From Streptomyces sp. NBC_01241 (GTDB lineage Bacteria; Actinomycetota; Actinomycetes; Streptomycetales; Streptomycetaceae), in contig NZ_CP108494.1 in NCBI RefSeq assembly GCF_041435435.1, forward strand, positions 3,072,501 to 3,136,500: a DNA stretch of 64,000 bases, in the 5' to 3' direction. The translations under genes and the position numbers were made by a program. Shown in pieces: positions 28,444 through 36,496 of this stretch. Under the pieces are notes generated by a model. That model searched no databases. It saw nothing but the letters and a program-made list of their open reading frames with translations, and had not been told where the DNA came from. Each line of letters starts with the position of its first letter. Within the stretch, counting starts at the first letter, position 1.

Positions 28444-29021
28444 ATCAGGGTTTCCACGAGGGTTTCCTGGAGCGCGCCGAGCCAGAGATAGGCCATGACC
28501 ATCGGCTTGCGCGGATCGCTGTCGGGCAGCCGGTAGAGGGAGCCTGCCTCTCCCTCGTCGTCGTCGGTGACCTCCAGTCGGGTGCCGATGGTCAGCCGGA
28601 GGTCGTTGAGGGCGCCGAGCCAGTTGCGGCATTCGTCGGCGGAGAGAGTGAGTACGGCGCCGCCGTCCCTCTCGGCCGTGAGGGCGTCCAGGGTGCGTAC
28701 GACCGTGAGGGCGTCCTCGCGCTTGCGGGCGCGCAGATCGTTCTCGGTGAAGCGGCGGAACTCGGCGGACGCGGCGCGCACCTCGGTGTCCTCGTCGCCG
28801 TACGCCTCGGGGAAGAGGCGGGCCAGGGCGGGGTCGGCGGGCGGTTCGCTGGGTCCCTCGGCGAAGAGCGCGGCGAGCGGGTCCTCGCCCTCGGCGGGTT
28901 CGTCGCCGGGGCCGATCAGTTCCAGCAGCTGGACGGCGAGGGAGCGCAGGATCGCGATCTCCACCTCGTCGAGCGCGACGGCCGCGCCGCCGTCGGGGGT
29001 GGCCTTGAAGTGGCCGGCCAT
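28437..29021 (-). CDS. DUF2017 family protein
   Basis: This 194-residue acidic protein is of the actinobacterial DUF2017 family: VALDEVEIAILRSLAVQLLELIG near the N terminus, FRRFTENDLRARKREDALTVVRTLDAL in the middle and ECRNWLGALNDLRLTIGTRLEV toward the end. The family nearly always follows clpS, as here (87-base gap), and its role is unknown; a link to ClpS/ClpP proteolysis is only contextual. Its stop codon borders an 8-bp repeat array. Confidence 0.87.
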   Translation of the reverse strand: MAGHFKATPDGGAAVALDEVEIAILRSLAVQLLELIGPGDEPAEGEDPLAALFAEGPSEPPADPALARLFPEAYGDEDTEVRAASAEFRRFTENDLRARKREDALTVVRTLDALTAERDGGAVLTLSADECRNWLGALNDLRLTIGTRLEVTDDDEGEAGSLYRLPDSDPRKPMVMAYLWLGALQETLVETLMP

Positions 29022-29108
29022 GGGTTCTCTCCGATGGTGGGTCGGGCGGGGCAGAGGAGGATCGGACCGGCCCGGCACCCCTGCGGGCACACCTGGCCGG
29101 TCACGGCA

Positions 29109-29423
29109 CTAGTTGCGGTCCTGGGTGAGGGTGGCCCACAGTCCGTAGCGGTGCATGGCCTGGACGTCGCGTTCCATCTCCTCGCGGCTGCCGCTGGAGA
29201 CGACGGCCCGGCCCTTGTGGTGGACGTCCAGCATCAGCTTGTGGGCCTTGTCCTTGGAGTAGCCGAAGTAGGCCTGGAAGACATAGGTCACATAGCTCAT
29301 GAGATTGACCGGGTCGTTGTGGACCAGCGTCACCCAGGGGACGTCGGGCTCGGGGACGACGCGGCTGTCCTCGGCCGATTCGGGACGCTCGATCTCTGTA
29401 GGGGCGACACTCACCCACCCCAT
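29109..29423 (-). CDS. clpS: ATP-dependent Clp protease adaptor ClpS
   Basis: This 104-residue protein has the ClpS core [71 protein letters not shown], with the N-degron-binding DPVN/M pocket intact. It delivers N-end-rule substrates to ClpC/ClpA. An ATG at 29423 and an in-frame GTG four codons later are both possible. It is divergent from pncB. Confidence 0.93.
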   Translation of the reverse strand: MGWVSVAPTEIERPESAEDSRVVPEPDVPWVTLVHNDPVNLMSYVTYVFQAYFGYSKDKAHKLMLDVHHKGRAVVSSGSREEMERDVQAMHRYGLWATLTQDRN

Positions 29424-29501
29424 GCTGCCACCCAGGAGGGGTCATCGCACAAACGACCCGAGATCTCGTCACTCTGACGAAATAGGGGTAGCATCCGGAC
29501 C

Positions 29502-30830
29502 ATGAACTCTGCGGACCTTGGGCGACGGGTCGGTGTGCCGTCGACCGCGCTCTTCACCGACCAGTACGAGCTCACGATGGTGCAGGCCGCGCTGAAGGCC
29601 GGTACGGCCGAGCGGCACTCGGTCTTCGAGGCGTTCACCCGCCGGCTGCCGGAGGGGCGCCGCTACGGCGTCGTCGCGGGCATCGGACGCGTGCTGGACG
29701 CGGTGGAGAACTTCCACTTCGACGACGAGATGCTCACCTTCCTGCGCGAACAGGACGTCGTCGACGGACCCACGCTCGACTGGCTGGCCGACAACCGCTT
29801 CAGCGGTGACATCTGGGGCTACCCGGAGGGCGAGGTGTACTTCCCCGGCTCGCCCATCCTGCGGGTCGAGGGCTCCTTCGCCGAGTGTGTGCTGCTGGAG
29901 ACGGTGATCCTGTCGATCCTCAACCACGACTCGGCGATCGCCGCCGCTGCGTCGCGGATGTCCGCCGCCGCGGGCGGCCGCGGGCTGATCGAGATGGGTG
30001 CACGGCGCACCCACGAGCTGTCGGCGGTGGCCTCCGCGCGTGCCGCGTACATCGGCGGCTTCGACACCACCTCCGACCTGGCCGCAGGCTTCCGCTACAA
30101 CATCCCGACCGTCGGGACGAGCGCCCACGCCTTCACGCTGCTCCACGACACCGAGCGCGACGCGTTCCGGGCGCAGGTGGACTCGCTGGGCCGGGGCACG
30201 ACGCTGCTGGTCGACACGTACGACGTCGCCGAGGCGGTCCGTACGGCGGTCGAGGTCGCCGGGACGGAACTGGGTGCGGTACGGATCGACTCCGGGGACC
30301 TGCTGCTGGTCGCGCACCGGGTGCGGCAGCAACTGGACGAGCTGGGCGCCACCGGGACGAAGATCGTGGTGACGTCCGATCTGGACGAGTACGCGATCGC
30401 CTCGCTGGCCGCCGCCCCGGTCGACGCGTACGGGGTGGGCACGCAGCTGGTGACCGGCAGCGGGCAGCCGACCTGCTCGATGGTCTACAAGCTGGTCGCC
30501 CGCGCCGGATCGGCCGACCCGGCGGAGCCGCTGCGCGCGGTCGCCAAGAAGTCGCTCAGTTCGAAGTCGTCGGTGGGCGGTCGCAAGTGGGCGGCGCGCC
30601 GGCTGGACGAGAGCGGGGTGGCCGAGGCCGAGGTGATCGGCACCGGTCCCGTACCGGCGGAGCTGGCCGAGCGGCAGCTGCTGGTCGAACTGGTCAGGGG
30701 CGGTGAGGTGATCGCCCGCGAGCCGTTGGACGCGGCGCGCGAGCGGCACATGGCGGCGCGGGCGGGGCTGCCGATGTCCGCGATGCAGCTGTCCCGCGGC
30801 GAGCCCGTCATTCCCACGGAGTACATCTGA
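29502..30830 (+). CDS. pncB: nicotinate phosphoribosyltransferase
   Basis: This 442-residue NAD-salvage enzyme has TALFTDQYELTMVQAALKAG at the N terminus, FEAFTRRLPEGRRYGVVAG, the catalytic-site DTYDVAEAVRTA and VRIDSGDLLLVAHRVR (phosphate/PRPP region), and GVGTQLVTGSGQP. It converts nicotinate and PRPP to NaMN. It is followed after 235 bases by nicotinamidase pncA, giving the two-step nicotinamide salvage route in one place. AGGGG lies upstream of the ATG at a somewhat long distance. Confidence 0.94.
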   Translation: MNSADLGRRVGVPSTALFTDQYELTMVQAALKAGTAERHSVFEAFTRRLPEGRRYGVVAGIGRVLDAVENFHFDDEMLTFLREQDVVDGPTLDWLADNRFSGDIWGYPEGEVYFPGSPILRVEGSFAECVLLETVILSILNHDSAIAAAASRMSAAAGGRGLIEMGARRTHELSAVASARAAYIGGFDTTSDLAAGFRYNIPTVGTSAHAFTLLHDTERDAFRAQVDSLGRGTTLLVDTYDVAEAVRTAVEVAGTELGAVRIDSGDLLLVAHRVRQQLDELGATGTKIVVTSDLDEYAIASLAAAPVDAYGVGTQLVTGSGQPTCSMVYKLVARAGSADPAEPLRAVAKKSLSSKSSVGGRKWAARRLDESGVAEAEVIGTGPVPAELAERQLLVELVRGGEVIAREPLDAARERHMAARAGLPMSAMQLSRGEPVIPTEYI

Positions 30831-31065
30831 GTACGTCTGTGTACATCCGACGGAGCCGGGAACGGGGGCGGGGACGGGGCGGGTGAGCCGGAACGGGACT
30901 GGTGAGGAGGGTGCGACCGGGGCCGTTCGGTGGCCGGTTCGTCTGCGATCGCCGGAATCACCGCAGACGCTTGACTACGTCACCTCCCGTAGCCGCTCCC
31001 GAGTCTCTAGGCTCGAATACGCCCCCCATGACCCGCCGACCGTCCCCCACCGAAGGACACCCGCC

Positions 31066-31650
31066 ATGCACCGCGCCTTGATCGTCGTGGACGTACAGAA
31101 CGACTTCTGCGAGGGCGGGAGTCTCGCCGTGGCGGGGGGCTCCGATGTCGCCGCCGCCATCACCGACCTGATCGGCGAGGCCCAGGCCGGGTACCGCCAC
31201 GTGGTGGCCACCCGCGACCACCACATCGACCCGGGCAGCCACTTCTCCGACCAGCCGGACTTCGAGCGCTCCTGGCCGCCGCACTGCGTCGCCGGTACGG
31301 AGGGGGTGGGCTTCCACCCGAATTTCGCCCCCGCGGTCGCGTCGGGGGCGATCGACGCGGTGTTCGACAAGGGGGCCTACGCCGCGGCGTACAGCGGCTT
31401 CGAGGGCCTCGACGAGAACGGCGTCGGGCTGGCGGACTGGCTGCGGGACCGCCGGGTCACCGAGGTCGACGTGGTCGGCATCGCGACCGACCACTGCGTG
31501 CGGGCGACGGCGCTGGACGCGGTCCGGGCGGGCTTCACCACGCATGTGCTGCTCGACCTGACCGCCGGGGTCGCCGAGGCGTCCACGGACCGGGCACTGG
31601 AGGAGCTCCGCAGGGTGGGCGTGAAGCTCTCCGGCAAGCCGGTGGTGTAA
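31066..31650 (+). CDS. pncA: nicotinamidase (isochorismatase fold)
   Basis: This 194-residue protein has the catalytic triad Asp9 (VVDVQNDF), Lys102 (FDKGAYAAAYSGF) and Cys144 (GIATDHCVRATALDA), plus metal ligands Asp51 and His53 in TRDHHIDPGSHF. The set is that of PncA, which deamidates nicotinamide to nicotinate for pncB upstream. Confidence 0.92.
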   Translation: MHRALIVVDVQNDFCEGGSLAVAGGSDVAAAITDLIGEAQAGYRHVVATRDHHIDPGSHFSDQPDFERSWPPHCVAGTEGVGFHPNFAPAVASGAIDAVFDKGAYAAAYSGFEGLDENGVGLADWLRDRRVTEVDVVGIATDHCVRATALDAVRAGFTTHVLLDLTAGVAEASTDRALEELRRVGVKLSGKPVV

Positions 31651-31720
31651 GAGCCCTCACGCCCCGCACGGAGCGCGCCGCCCGCGCCCCCACGGCGCCT
31701 CATCAGGCATCAGGCTCAGC

Positions 31721-32119
31721 TCAGGCCGGACGGCGGGCGGGTAGGGCGCGCATGCCCGGCACGGACGCCCCCGCAGGCCCGGGCGACACGGCCGTCACGG
31801 CCGTTACGGCCGGGCGGAGCAGCGCGCGGATCGGGTGCCAGAGCTCCTGGGCCCGCTCCGGTCTCGCCCGCCAGAGCACCCCGTCCGGGTGGTGCAGCAC
31901 GGCGGTGATCTCGTCCGGGGTGGGCGGCTCGGCGTTGCCCCGCAGGTAGACGGCGCGCAGGCCCAGATTGCGCAGCCGGGTCAGCGCGCGGGCCCGGTTG
32001 ACCGCGTGCACCAGGACCCGGATCGGGGCGCCCGGACCCGCTCCGTCCGTCGGGCCGGTCAGGGTGATCGCGACGACCACGCTGCCGTTCGGCAGCTTGC
32101 TGAACCCTCCGCCTGCCAT
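31721..32119 (-). CDS. conserved hypothetical protein
   Basis: This 132-residue basic protein starts MAGGGFSKLPNGSVVVAITLTGP and has a central ARALTRLRNLGLRAVYLRGNAEPPTPDEITAVLHHPDGVLWRA, then an Ala/Val/Pro C-terminal tail. GGGGGAG lies before the ATG. The central region looks like a small alpha/beta domain, but I cannot name a family. It has a terminator-like hairpin and the M6 protease gene upstream on the same strand. Confidence 0.65.
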   Translation of the reverse strand: MAGGGFSKLPNGSVVVAITLTGPTDGAGPGAPIRVLVHAVNRARALTRLRNLGLRAVYLRGNAEPPTPDEITAVLHHPDGVLWRARPERAQELWHPIRALLRPAVTAVTAVSPGPAGASVPGMRALPARRPA

Positions 32120-32181
32120 GTTCTGCGCTCCCCCGTGAGACGTCGTGTCAATAAGGATCTGACCAAGAGGCACCTAAACAC

Positions 32182-32217
32182 GATCGGCCGCCGCCCGCTA
32201 GAGGGCGACGGCCGATC
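32182..32217 (-). terminator. hairpin after M6 protease gene
   Basis: 15-base arms (32182-32196 and 32203-32217) with one mismatch and a 6-base loop, 27 bases beyond the stop of the leftward protease gene. GTGTTTAGG follows on the minus strand. Confidence 0.7.
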
Positions 32218-32243
32218 AAGCTCTGACCTGTGGTGATGCCGGA

Positions 32244-34643
32244 CTACTTGTGCGAGGCCTCAACCTTGACGATCATCTTCGAGCCGTCGTTCGGCTCGCT
32301 GACGACCGTGATCCGGGTGTTCGTGTCAGTGACCTGAACACTTCCGGTCTTGTTCTCCTCGTACCAGTAGGTTCCCTTGTGGTCGTCGAAGACCGGGACG
32401 CCGGGCTGCGACTTGATCTGCACCGGCACGTCGGCGTTGTGCAGCGTGAAGCCGTCGGTCGCGCGCTGGCTGAAGGGCGCGTCGAAGGGCTGGATCTTGT
32501 TGCGGATGACCGTGCCGTTCGCCCACTTCAGCGGCTTGGCGTGCGCGTCGATCGGCAGGATCAGGCCCTTGCCCGGATGGGTGGAGACGTTGTTGTCCTT
32601 CTGGGAGGTGTCCCACTGCCAGATGAGCAGACCGTTCTGGTACGGGTAGTGCTCGACCCAGTCCGGACGGGTCGTGGAGAAGCCGAAGTTGTACGGGCCG
32701 ACCTTGAGGGTCTGGTCGTAGCTGACGTACTGGCGGTTCTCCGCGATGTAGTACTGCGGGTAGTCCTTGGTGAACGAGTCGCCGACGCGGGAGAAGCCCT
32801 TGGCGGTCCAGCCGTTGTCGTCGCCCTCGGCGTTGTCCGAGAAGATCACGGTGCCGTCGGCGGTGACCGAGATGGTGTCGGCCGCGAAGCCGATGCCGCC
32901 CGCGCCGCCGTCGGTGGTGTACCGGAAGCGGATGTCGATCTTCTTGCCCGCGTAGGCGTCCAGCGGGTAGGAGAGCTGCTGGTACGTGCCGGAGACGTCG
33001 GTCAGGGCCGGCTTGTCACTGGCGTCGCGCGGGATCGCCTTGCCGTCGGCCGTGCCGTCGATCGCGGTCCAGCTGGTGCCGCCGTTGTCCGACACCTCGG
33101 TGTAGAGGAAGTCGTAGTCCTTCTCGATGTCCCAGAAGCCCGCGAGGTCCAGGGATGCCTTGGACTTGCCGGTCAGGTCGACCGAACGGGTGAGGGTGTT
33201 GTTCAGGTTGTCGCCCATGTCGCTCCACCACTGCTTGGAGCCCTCGGCGGGCTTCGTGACAGCGGTGGTGACGGGCTTTTCGGGCAGCGTGACGAGGAGC
33301 GCCTGCTTGTCCTTGGTGTTGTACTCGGACACGCCCAGCTTGTGGGTGGACTTCGTCGCGGCCTTGGCCTCGTCGTAGTCGAGCCAGCCCAGTTGGAGCT
33401 TGTCCCAGGCGGTCATGTCGCCGGGCGTGTCACCGATCTGGCCCTTGCCCGTGCCGAGCCAGGAGCCGGCCGACATCAGGGACCAGAATCCGACCGAGTT
33501 CTCGGCGCGGTTGGTGGTGTCGTACAGGTCGGGCAGGCCCAGGTCGTGGCCGTACTCGTGGGCGAAGACACCCAGGCCGCCGTTCTCGGGCTGCGCGGTG
33601 TAGTCGCCGACCCACATGCCGGTGTCACCGATCTCGGTGCCGCCGGCCTTGTTGTAGGCCGGGCCGGTCGCGCCGGCGTCGGTGCCGTAGGCGTACCAGC
33701 GGTGCGCCCAGACGGCGTCGGTGCCCTGCACGCCGCCGCCCGCGGACTCGTCCTCACCGGCGTGGACGATCTGGAAGTGGTCGATGTAGCCGTCCGGCTC
33801 GTTGAAGTCGCCGTCGTTGTCGTAGTCGTAGCGGTCCCACTGGTCGTACTGCGCCAGGTCGGCCTTGATCTGGTCCGCGGTACGGCCCTTGGCCTTCTGG
33901 TCGGCGGCCCAGGCGTTCACGCCGTCGCGGACCATGTCCCAGACGCTGGCGCAGTTGGTCGAGCCGCAGTAGTTGGACCCGTAACGAGCCTCGTTGTACG
34001 GCACCTTGACCCAGTCGGAGACCTGGCCGTCGACCGAGTAGCGCCCGGAGGACGTCTTCTCGTAGTACGTCTTCAGCGAGTTCTTGCCGGCACCCGTACC
34101 GAAGTAGAGGTCCTGGAAGTGCGCCTGGTTGTAGTCGGCCTGCCAGGCGGTGCTGTTGTCCTTCTTGGGGTCCGGCTTGGCTATCTGGTTGTGCGCCGGG
34201 CCGGGCGTGCCGCCGTACTTCGGAACGGCCGGCGCGGGGCCGTCGCCGTCCGGGTCGTACATGGTCGTGTTGTCGACCTTGTCGCCGAAGTCGACCAGGA
34301 TCGTGAAGATCTTGTCGGTCTTCTCGCGGCCGAGTTCGACGTACTTCTTGTCGTCGAGCTTGACGACCTTGGAGCCGTCGCGGGTCGACACCTTCTTGTC
34401 GCCCGCTATGACCTGCTCCAGGGCGGCCTGACGCTGGGCGTCCTGCTGCTTGCTGAAGGGGCCCTGCAGGTCGTGCGAGTCGCCCTTGGCCGAGCCCGGA
34501 TCGCGGCGCTCGACCACGGGTGCCTTCGCCCCCGACGTGTGGTCATCTGCCTGGGCTGTGGCGAAAGCCGACGCCGTAGCGGCGGTCGCGGCCATGGCCA
34601 CGACAACCGCAGCGGCGCGAAGCGCCCGTCTGTTACTGGTCAC
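32244..34643 (-). CDS. secreted immune-inhibitor-A type metalloprotease (M6)
   Basis: This 799-residue preproprotein starts at a GTG behind GGGGAGGA. A signal peptide (LRAAAVVVAMAATAATASAFATAQA) and propeptide precede the M6 catalytic domain. That domain has the zinc site H362EYGH366 in FAHEYGHDLGLPDLYD and the acidic Ca-binding-like DYDNDGDFNEPDGYIDHF. A C-terminal beta region with MAM/VEG-like text (IRFRYTTDGGAGGIGFAADTISV) follows. Such enzymes are secreted and degrade proteins during growth on complex substrates. The length is usual for the family. A hairpin at 32182-32217 terminates the gene. Confidence 0.93.
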   Translation of the reverse strand: MTSNRRALRAAAVVVAMAATAATASAFATAQADDHTSGAKAPVVERRDPGSAKGDSHDLQGPFSKQQDAQRQAALEQVIAGDKKVSTRDGSKVVKLDDKKYVELGREKTDKIFTILVDFGDKVDNTTMYDPDGDGPAPAVPKYGGTPGPAHNQIAKPDPKKDNSTAWQADYNQAHFQDLYFGTGAGKNSLKTYYEKTSSGRYSVDGQVSDWVKVPYNEARYGSNYCGSTNCASVWDMVRDGVNAWAADQKAKGRTADQIKADLAQYDQWDRYDYDNDGDFNEPDGYIDHFQIVHAGEDESAGGGVQGTDAVWAHRWYAYGTDAGATGPAYNKAGGTEIGDTGMWVGDYTAQPENGGLGVFAHEYGHDLGLPDLYDTTNRAENSVGFWSLMSAGSWLGTGKGQIGDTPGDMTAWDKLQLGWLDYDEAKAATKSTHKLGVSEYNTKDKQALLVTLPEKPVTTAVTKPAEGSKQWWSDMGDNLNNTLTRSVDLTGKSKASLDLAGFWDIEKDYDFLYTEVSDNGGTSWTAIDGTADGKAIPRDASDKPALTDVSGTYQQLSYPLDAYAGKKIDIRFRYTTDGGAGGIGFAADTISVTADGTVIFSDNAEGDDNGWTAKGFSRVGDSFTKDYPQYYIAENRQYVSYDQTLKVGPYNFGFSTTRPDWVEHYPYQNGLLIWQWDTSQKDNNVSTHPGKGLILPIDAHAKPLKWANGTVIRNKIQPFDAPFSQRATDGFTLHNADVPVQIKSQPGVPVFDDHKGTYWYEENKTGSVQVTDTNTRITVVSEPNDGSKMIVKVEASHK

Positions 34644-35014
34644 TTGATGCAGTCCTCCCCGGCGCCCGCGGCTGCGGCCTGGCGTGGAGTAGAGGGGCCG
34701 CGCGCGGATACGCGTCACAAGTGACGACATTCGACCGGAGTTGCGAGAGAAAAGACAGATCTTGACTTGAACAGACCAAGTGCACTATGCAGGAGCACAT
34801 TTCCGTTATTCGAACGCTCCCCATGCGGGCAACCGGCGCGTCATAGCCGAGGGTTGAAGCACGGAATGACTCCGTGCGCCCCCCGTGCACCGGTACCGTG
34901 GGTTAGGCGATGCTTACTACCGGTTCCGCTCGGGCATCCACCGTCGTAGAGTCGCTTGACAGTGCGACCGTGTCGAGAGACTGCCCATCCGATGCCCCGA
35001 GGACGGATACCGCC
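34644..35014. other. upstream region of the M6 protease, no gene seen
   Basis: It is comparatively AT-rich around 34741-34820 and likely holds the protease promoter (minus strand). A small palindromic word ACTTGAACAGACCAAGT at 34765-34781 has 5-base arms and could be an operator. No ORF here looks protein-like. Confidence 0.4.
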
Positions 35015-35380
35015 ATGCCGCGTATCACTGCCGCACAGCTCTCCTACGGTTCGGCCACCGTCGTCTTCTCGACCCTCGCCATGCTGCTGCTCTCCCGTAC
35101 GGGTTCGGGCCTCGGCATCGCCGTCATCGGGACCGTAGCTCTCGCGCTCGGCCTGCTGGTGGCCGTGACCGTACCCCACCCGTCCCAGGCGAAAACAACG
35201 AAGTCCGCGAAGGCCGGGGCCGCAGCGCGCACGAACCACGATCCGGTCTCCGCCGCCGTCGAGGCCGAGGGCCTCGCCCGCGACGACGTCCGGGCCCCGG
35301 TCCCGCAGGCCCGCACGGCCGGACAGCGCGCCGCGGCGCGGGCGGACGAGCTGATGGGCGAGCATTCCCTGCGGCGCTGA
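35015..35380 (+). CDS. small membrane protein
   Basis: This 121-residue protein has two transmembrane helices (QLSYGSATVVFSTLAMLLLS and GLGIAVIGTVALALGLLVAVTV) joined by a short turn, then a polar Ala-rich cytoplasmic tail (SAAVEAEGLARDDVRAPVPQ). The ATG at 35015 is preferred, with GAGGACGG upstream; the frame is open 35 codons further. Family not recognised. It ends at a strong hairpin. Confidence 0.6.
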   Translation: MPRITAAQLSYGSATVVFSTLAMLLLSRTGSGLGIAVIGTVALALGLLVAVTVPHPSQAKTTKSAKAGAAARTNHDPVSAAVEAEGLARDDVRAPVPQARTAGQRAAARADELMGEHSLRR

Positions 35381-35395
35381 GCACGGACACGGCCC

Positions 35396-35438
35396 CGGTC
35401 TCCGTACGGGCTCGATGACCGAGCCGGTACGGAGACCG
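35396..35438. terminator. bidirectional 19-bp hairpin
   Basis: Arms 35396-35414 and 35420-35438 (one mismatch, 5-base loop) lie between two convergent genes. Confidence 0.85.
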
Positions 35439-35461
35439 AGGCCGTAGGGCGCGGCAGCGAC

Positions 35462-36196
35462 TCAGTCCGTCTGGACGACCACCGTCTTCGCCGCCTTGTC
35501 GTGAAGGCCCTGCCGGTACGGCTTGTCCGTGAACATGAACACGATGTTGATCAGCCACCACACGCAGAAGCAGCACAGCAGCGCCGGCAGCCACAGCACC
35601 ACGGCCCGCAGAAACGCCGACCCGGTGTCCGGCGCCCGGCCGTCGTTGAGCATCGCGACCCGCAGCTTCAGCAGCCGCTTGCCGACGGTCCGGCCGTCCT
35701 TGTGCGTGAAGTACGTGTCGTACGCGACGTAGGCCACCAGACCGATCAGCGACCAGAGCAGCTGGTGCCCGCTGTACGTCTGGCTGAAGACATTGCTGAC
35801 GCCGTTGTTGCTGCTGTTGTCGTTCATCTCGACCGCCCCGCCCCACGGCAGCGAGATCAGATACAGCGGAATCGAGATGATGAGGAAGTCGATCAGCCGG
35901 GCCAGAATCCGCTTGCCGGGCTCGCCCAGCGGCGGCATACCGGCCAGCGGATCCACACCCCCGTACGGGCCACCGCCGCCGTAGGCACCGGGACCGTACG
36001 GCGGCGGTGGCCCCGGCGGCGTCCCGGGCGGCGGAGGCGGCGGAGTGCCCCCGTAGGGCGAGCCCGACGACGGCCCCTGCGGCTCTTTCGGTCCTTGGGG
36101 CCCCTGCGGCCCCTCCGGCCCTTGAGACCCCTGGGACTTCTTGAGGAACGGGTCCTCCTCGGGCGGCTGACCGGACGTCGGCTGATCGTTGCTCAT
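35462..36196 (-). CDS. RDD family membrane protein with collagen-like N terminus
   Basis: This 244-residue protein begins with about 85 residues of low complexity: GPQGPQGP collagen-like triplets, then Pro/Gly/Tyr-rich text. The RDD domain follows (KRILARLIDFLIISIPLYLIS with the Arg-Asp pair, three or four membrane segments, HKDGRTVGKRLLKLRVAML). It ends with a KPYRQGLHDKAAKTVVV tail. RDD proteins are of uncertain function (some act in Na+/H+ exchange). It is paralogous to the next gene. Confidence 0.85.
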   Translation of the reverse strand: MSNDQPTSGQPPEEDPFLKKSQGSQGPEGPQGPQGPKEPQGPSSGSPYGGTPPPPPPGTPPGPPPPYGPGAYGGGGPYGGVDPLAGMPPLGEPGKRILARLIDFLIISIPLYLISLPWGGAVEMNDNSSNNGVSNVFSQTYSGHQLLWSLIGLVAYVAYDTYFTHKDGRTVGKRLLKLRVAMLNDGRAPDTGSAFLRAVVLWLPALLCCFCVWWLINIVFMFTDKPYRQGLHDKAAKTVVVQTD

Positions 36197-36331
36197 GGGG
36201 GCAGTGCACCCCGGCCCGGAGGTGCCCGCAACGGCTCAGGTGCGTTCGGGGGAACGGGGCATCCGCCGCAGGTCCTCACCCAATGGGCCGTCCGCCGGAG
36301 GAGTGCCCTCCACGGGCCGGGGCACGGAGTC

Positions 36332-36496
36332 AGAGGCTGTCGGGCGACCTCCGGTCGGAAAGCGGACGCGGTCTGGTGCGTGCGATTCCAAGGCGCCGGG
36401 ATGTCCTCGTAGCGGAGCTACTAGGGCATTTCGGCAACGCGGGAAGCGTGCGTGCCAGGGCGTGGCCGCCCGATCGGAGGTCGCCCGACAGCCTCT
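36332..36496. mobile_element. MITE-like inverted-repeat element between two RDD genes
   Basis: Perfect 22-base terminal inverted repeats (36332-36353 and 36475-36496) flank about 121 bases with a further palindromic hairpin (GTAGCGGAGCTAC with extended wobble arms). There is no ORF. The right end touches the stop codon of the RDD gene. No clear target-site duplication is seen. The core resembles a sequence I believe recurs in Streptomyces intergenic regions; that memory is unverified. Bases 36197-36331 show nothing else. Confidence 0.55.

Noticed and set aside
32250..34724. 824-codon plus-strand ORF
   Set aside because: Exact mirror of the M6 protease gene; Val/Leu/Arg-rich antisense translation.
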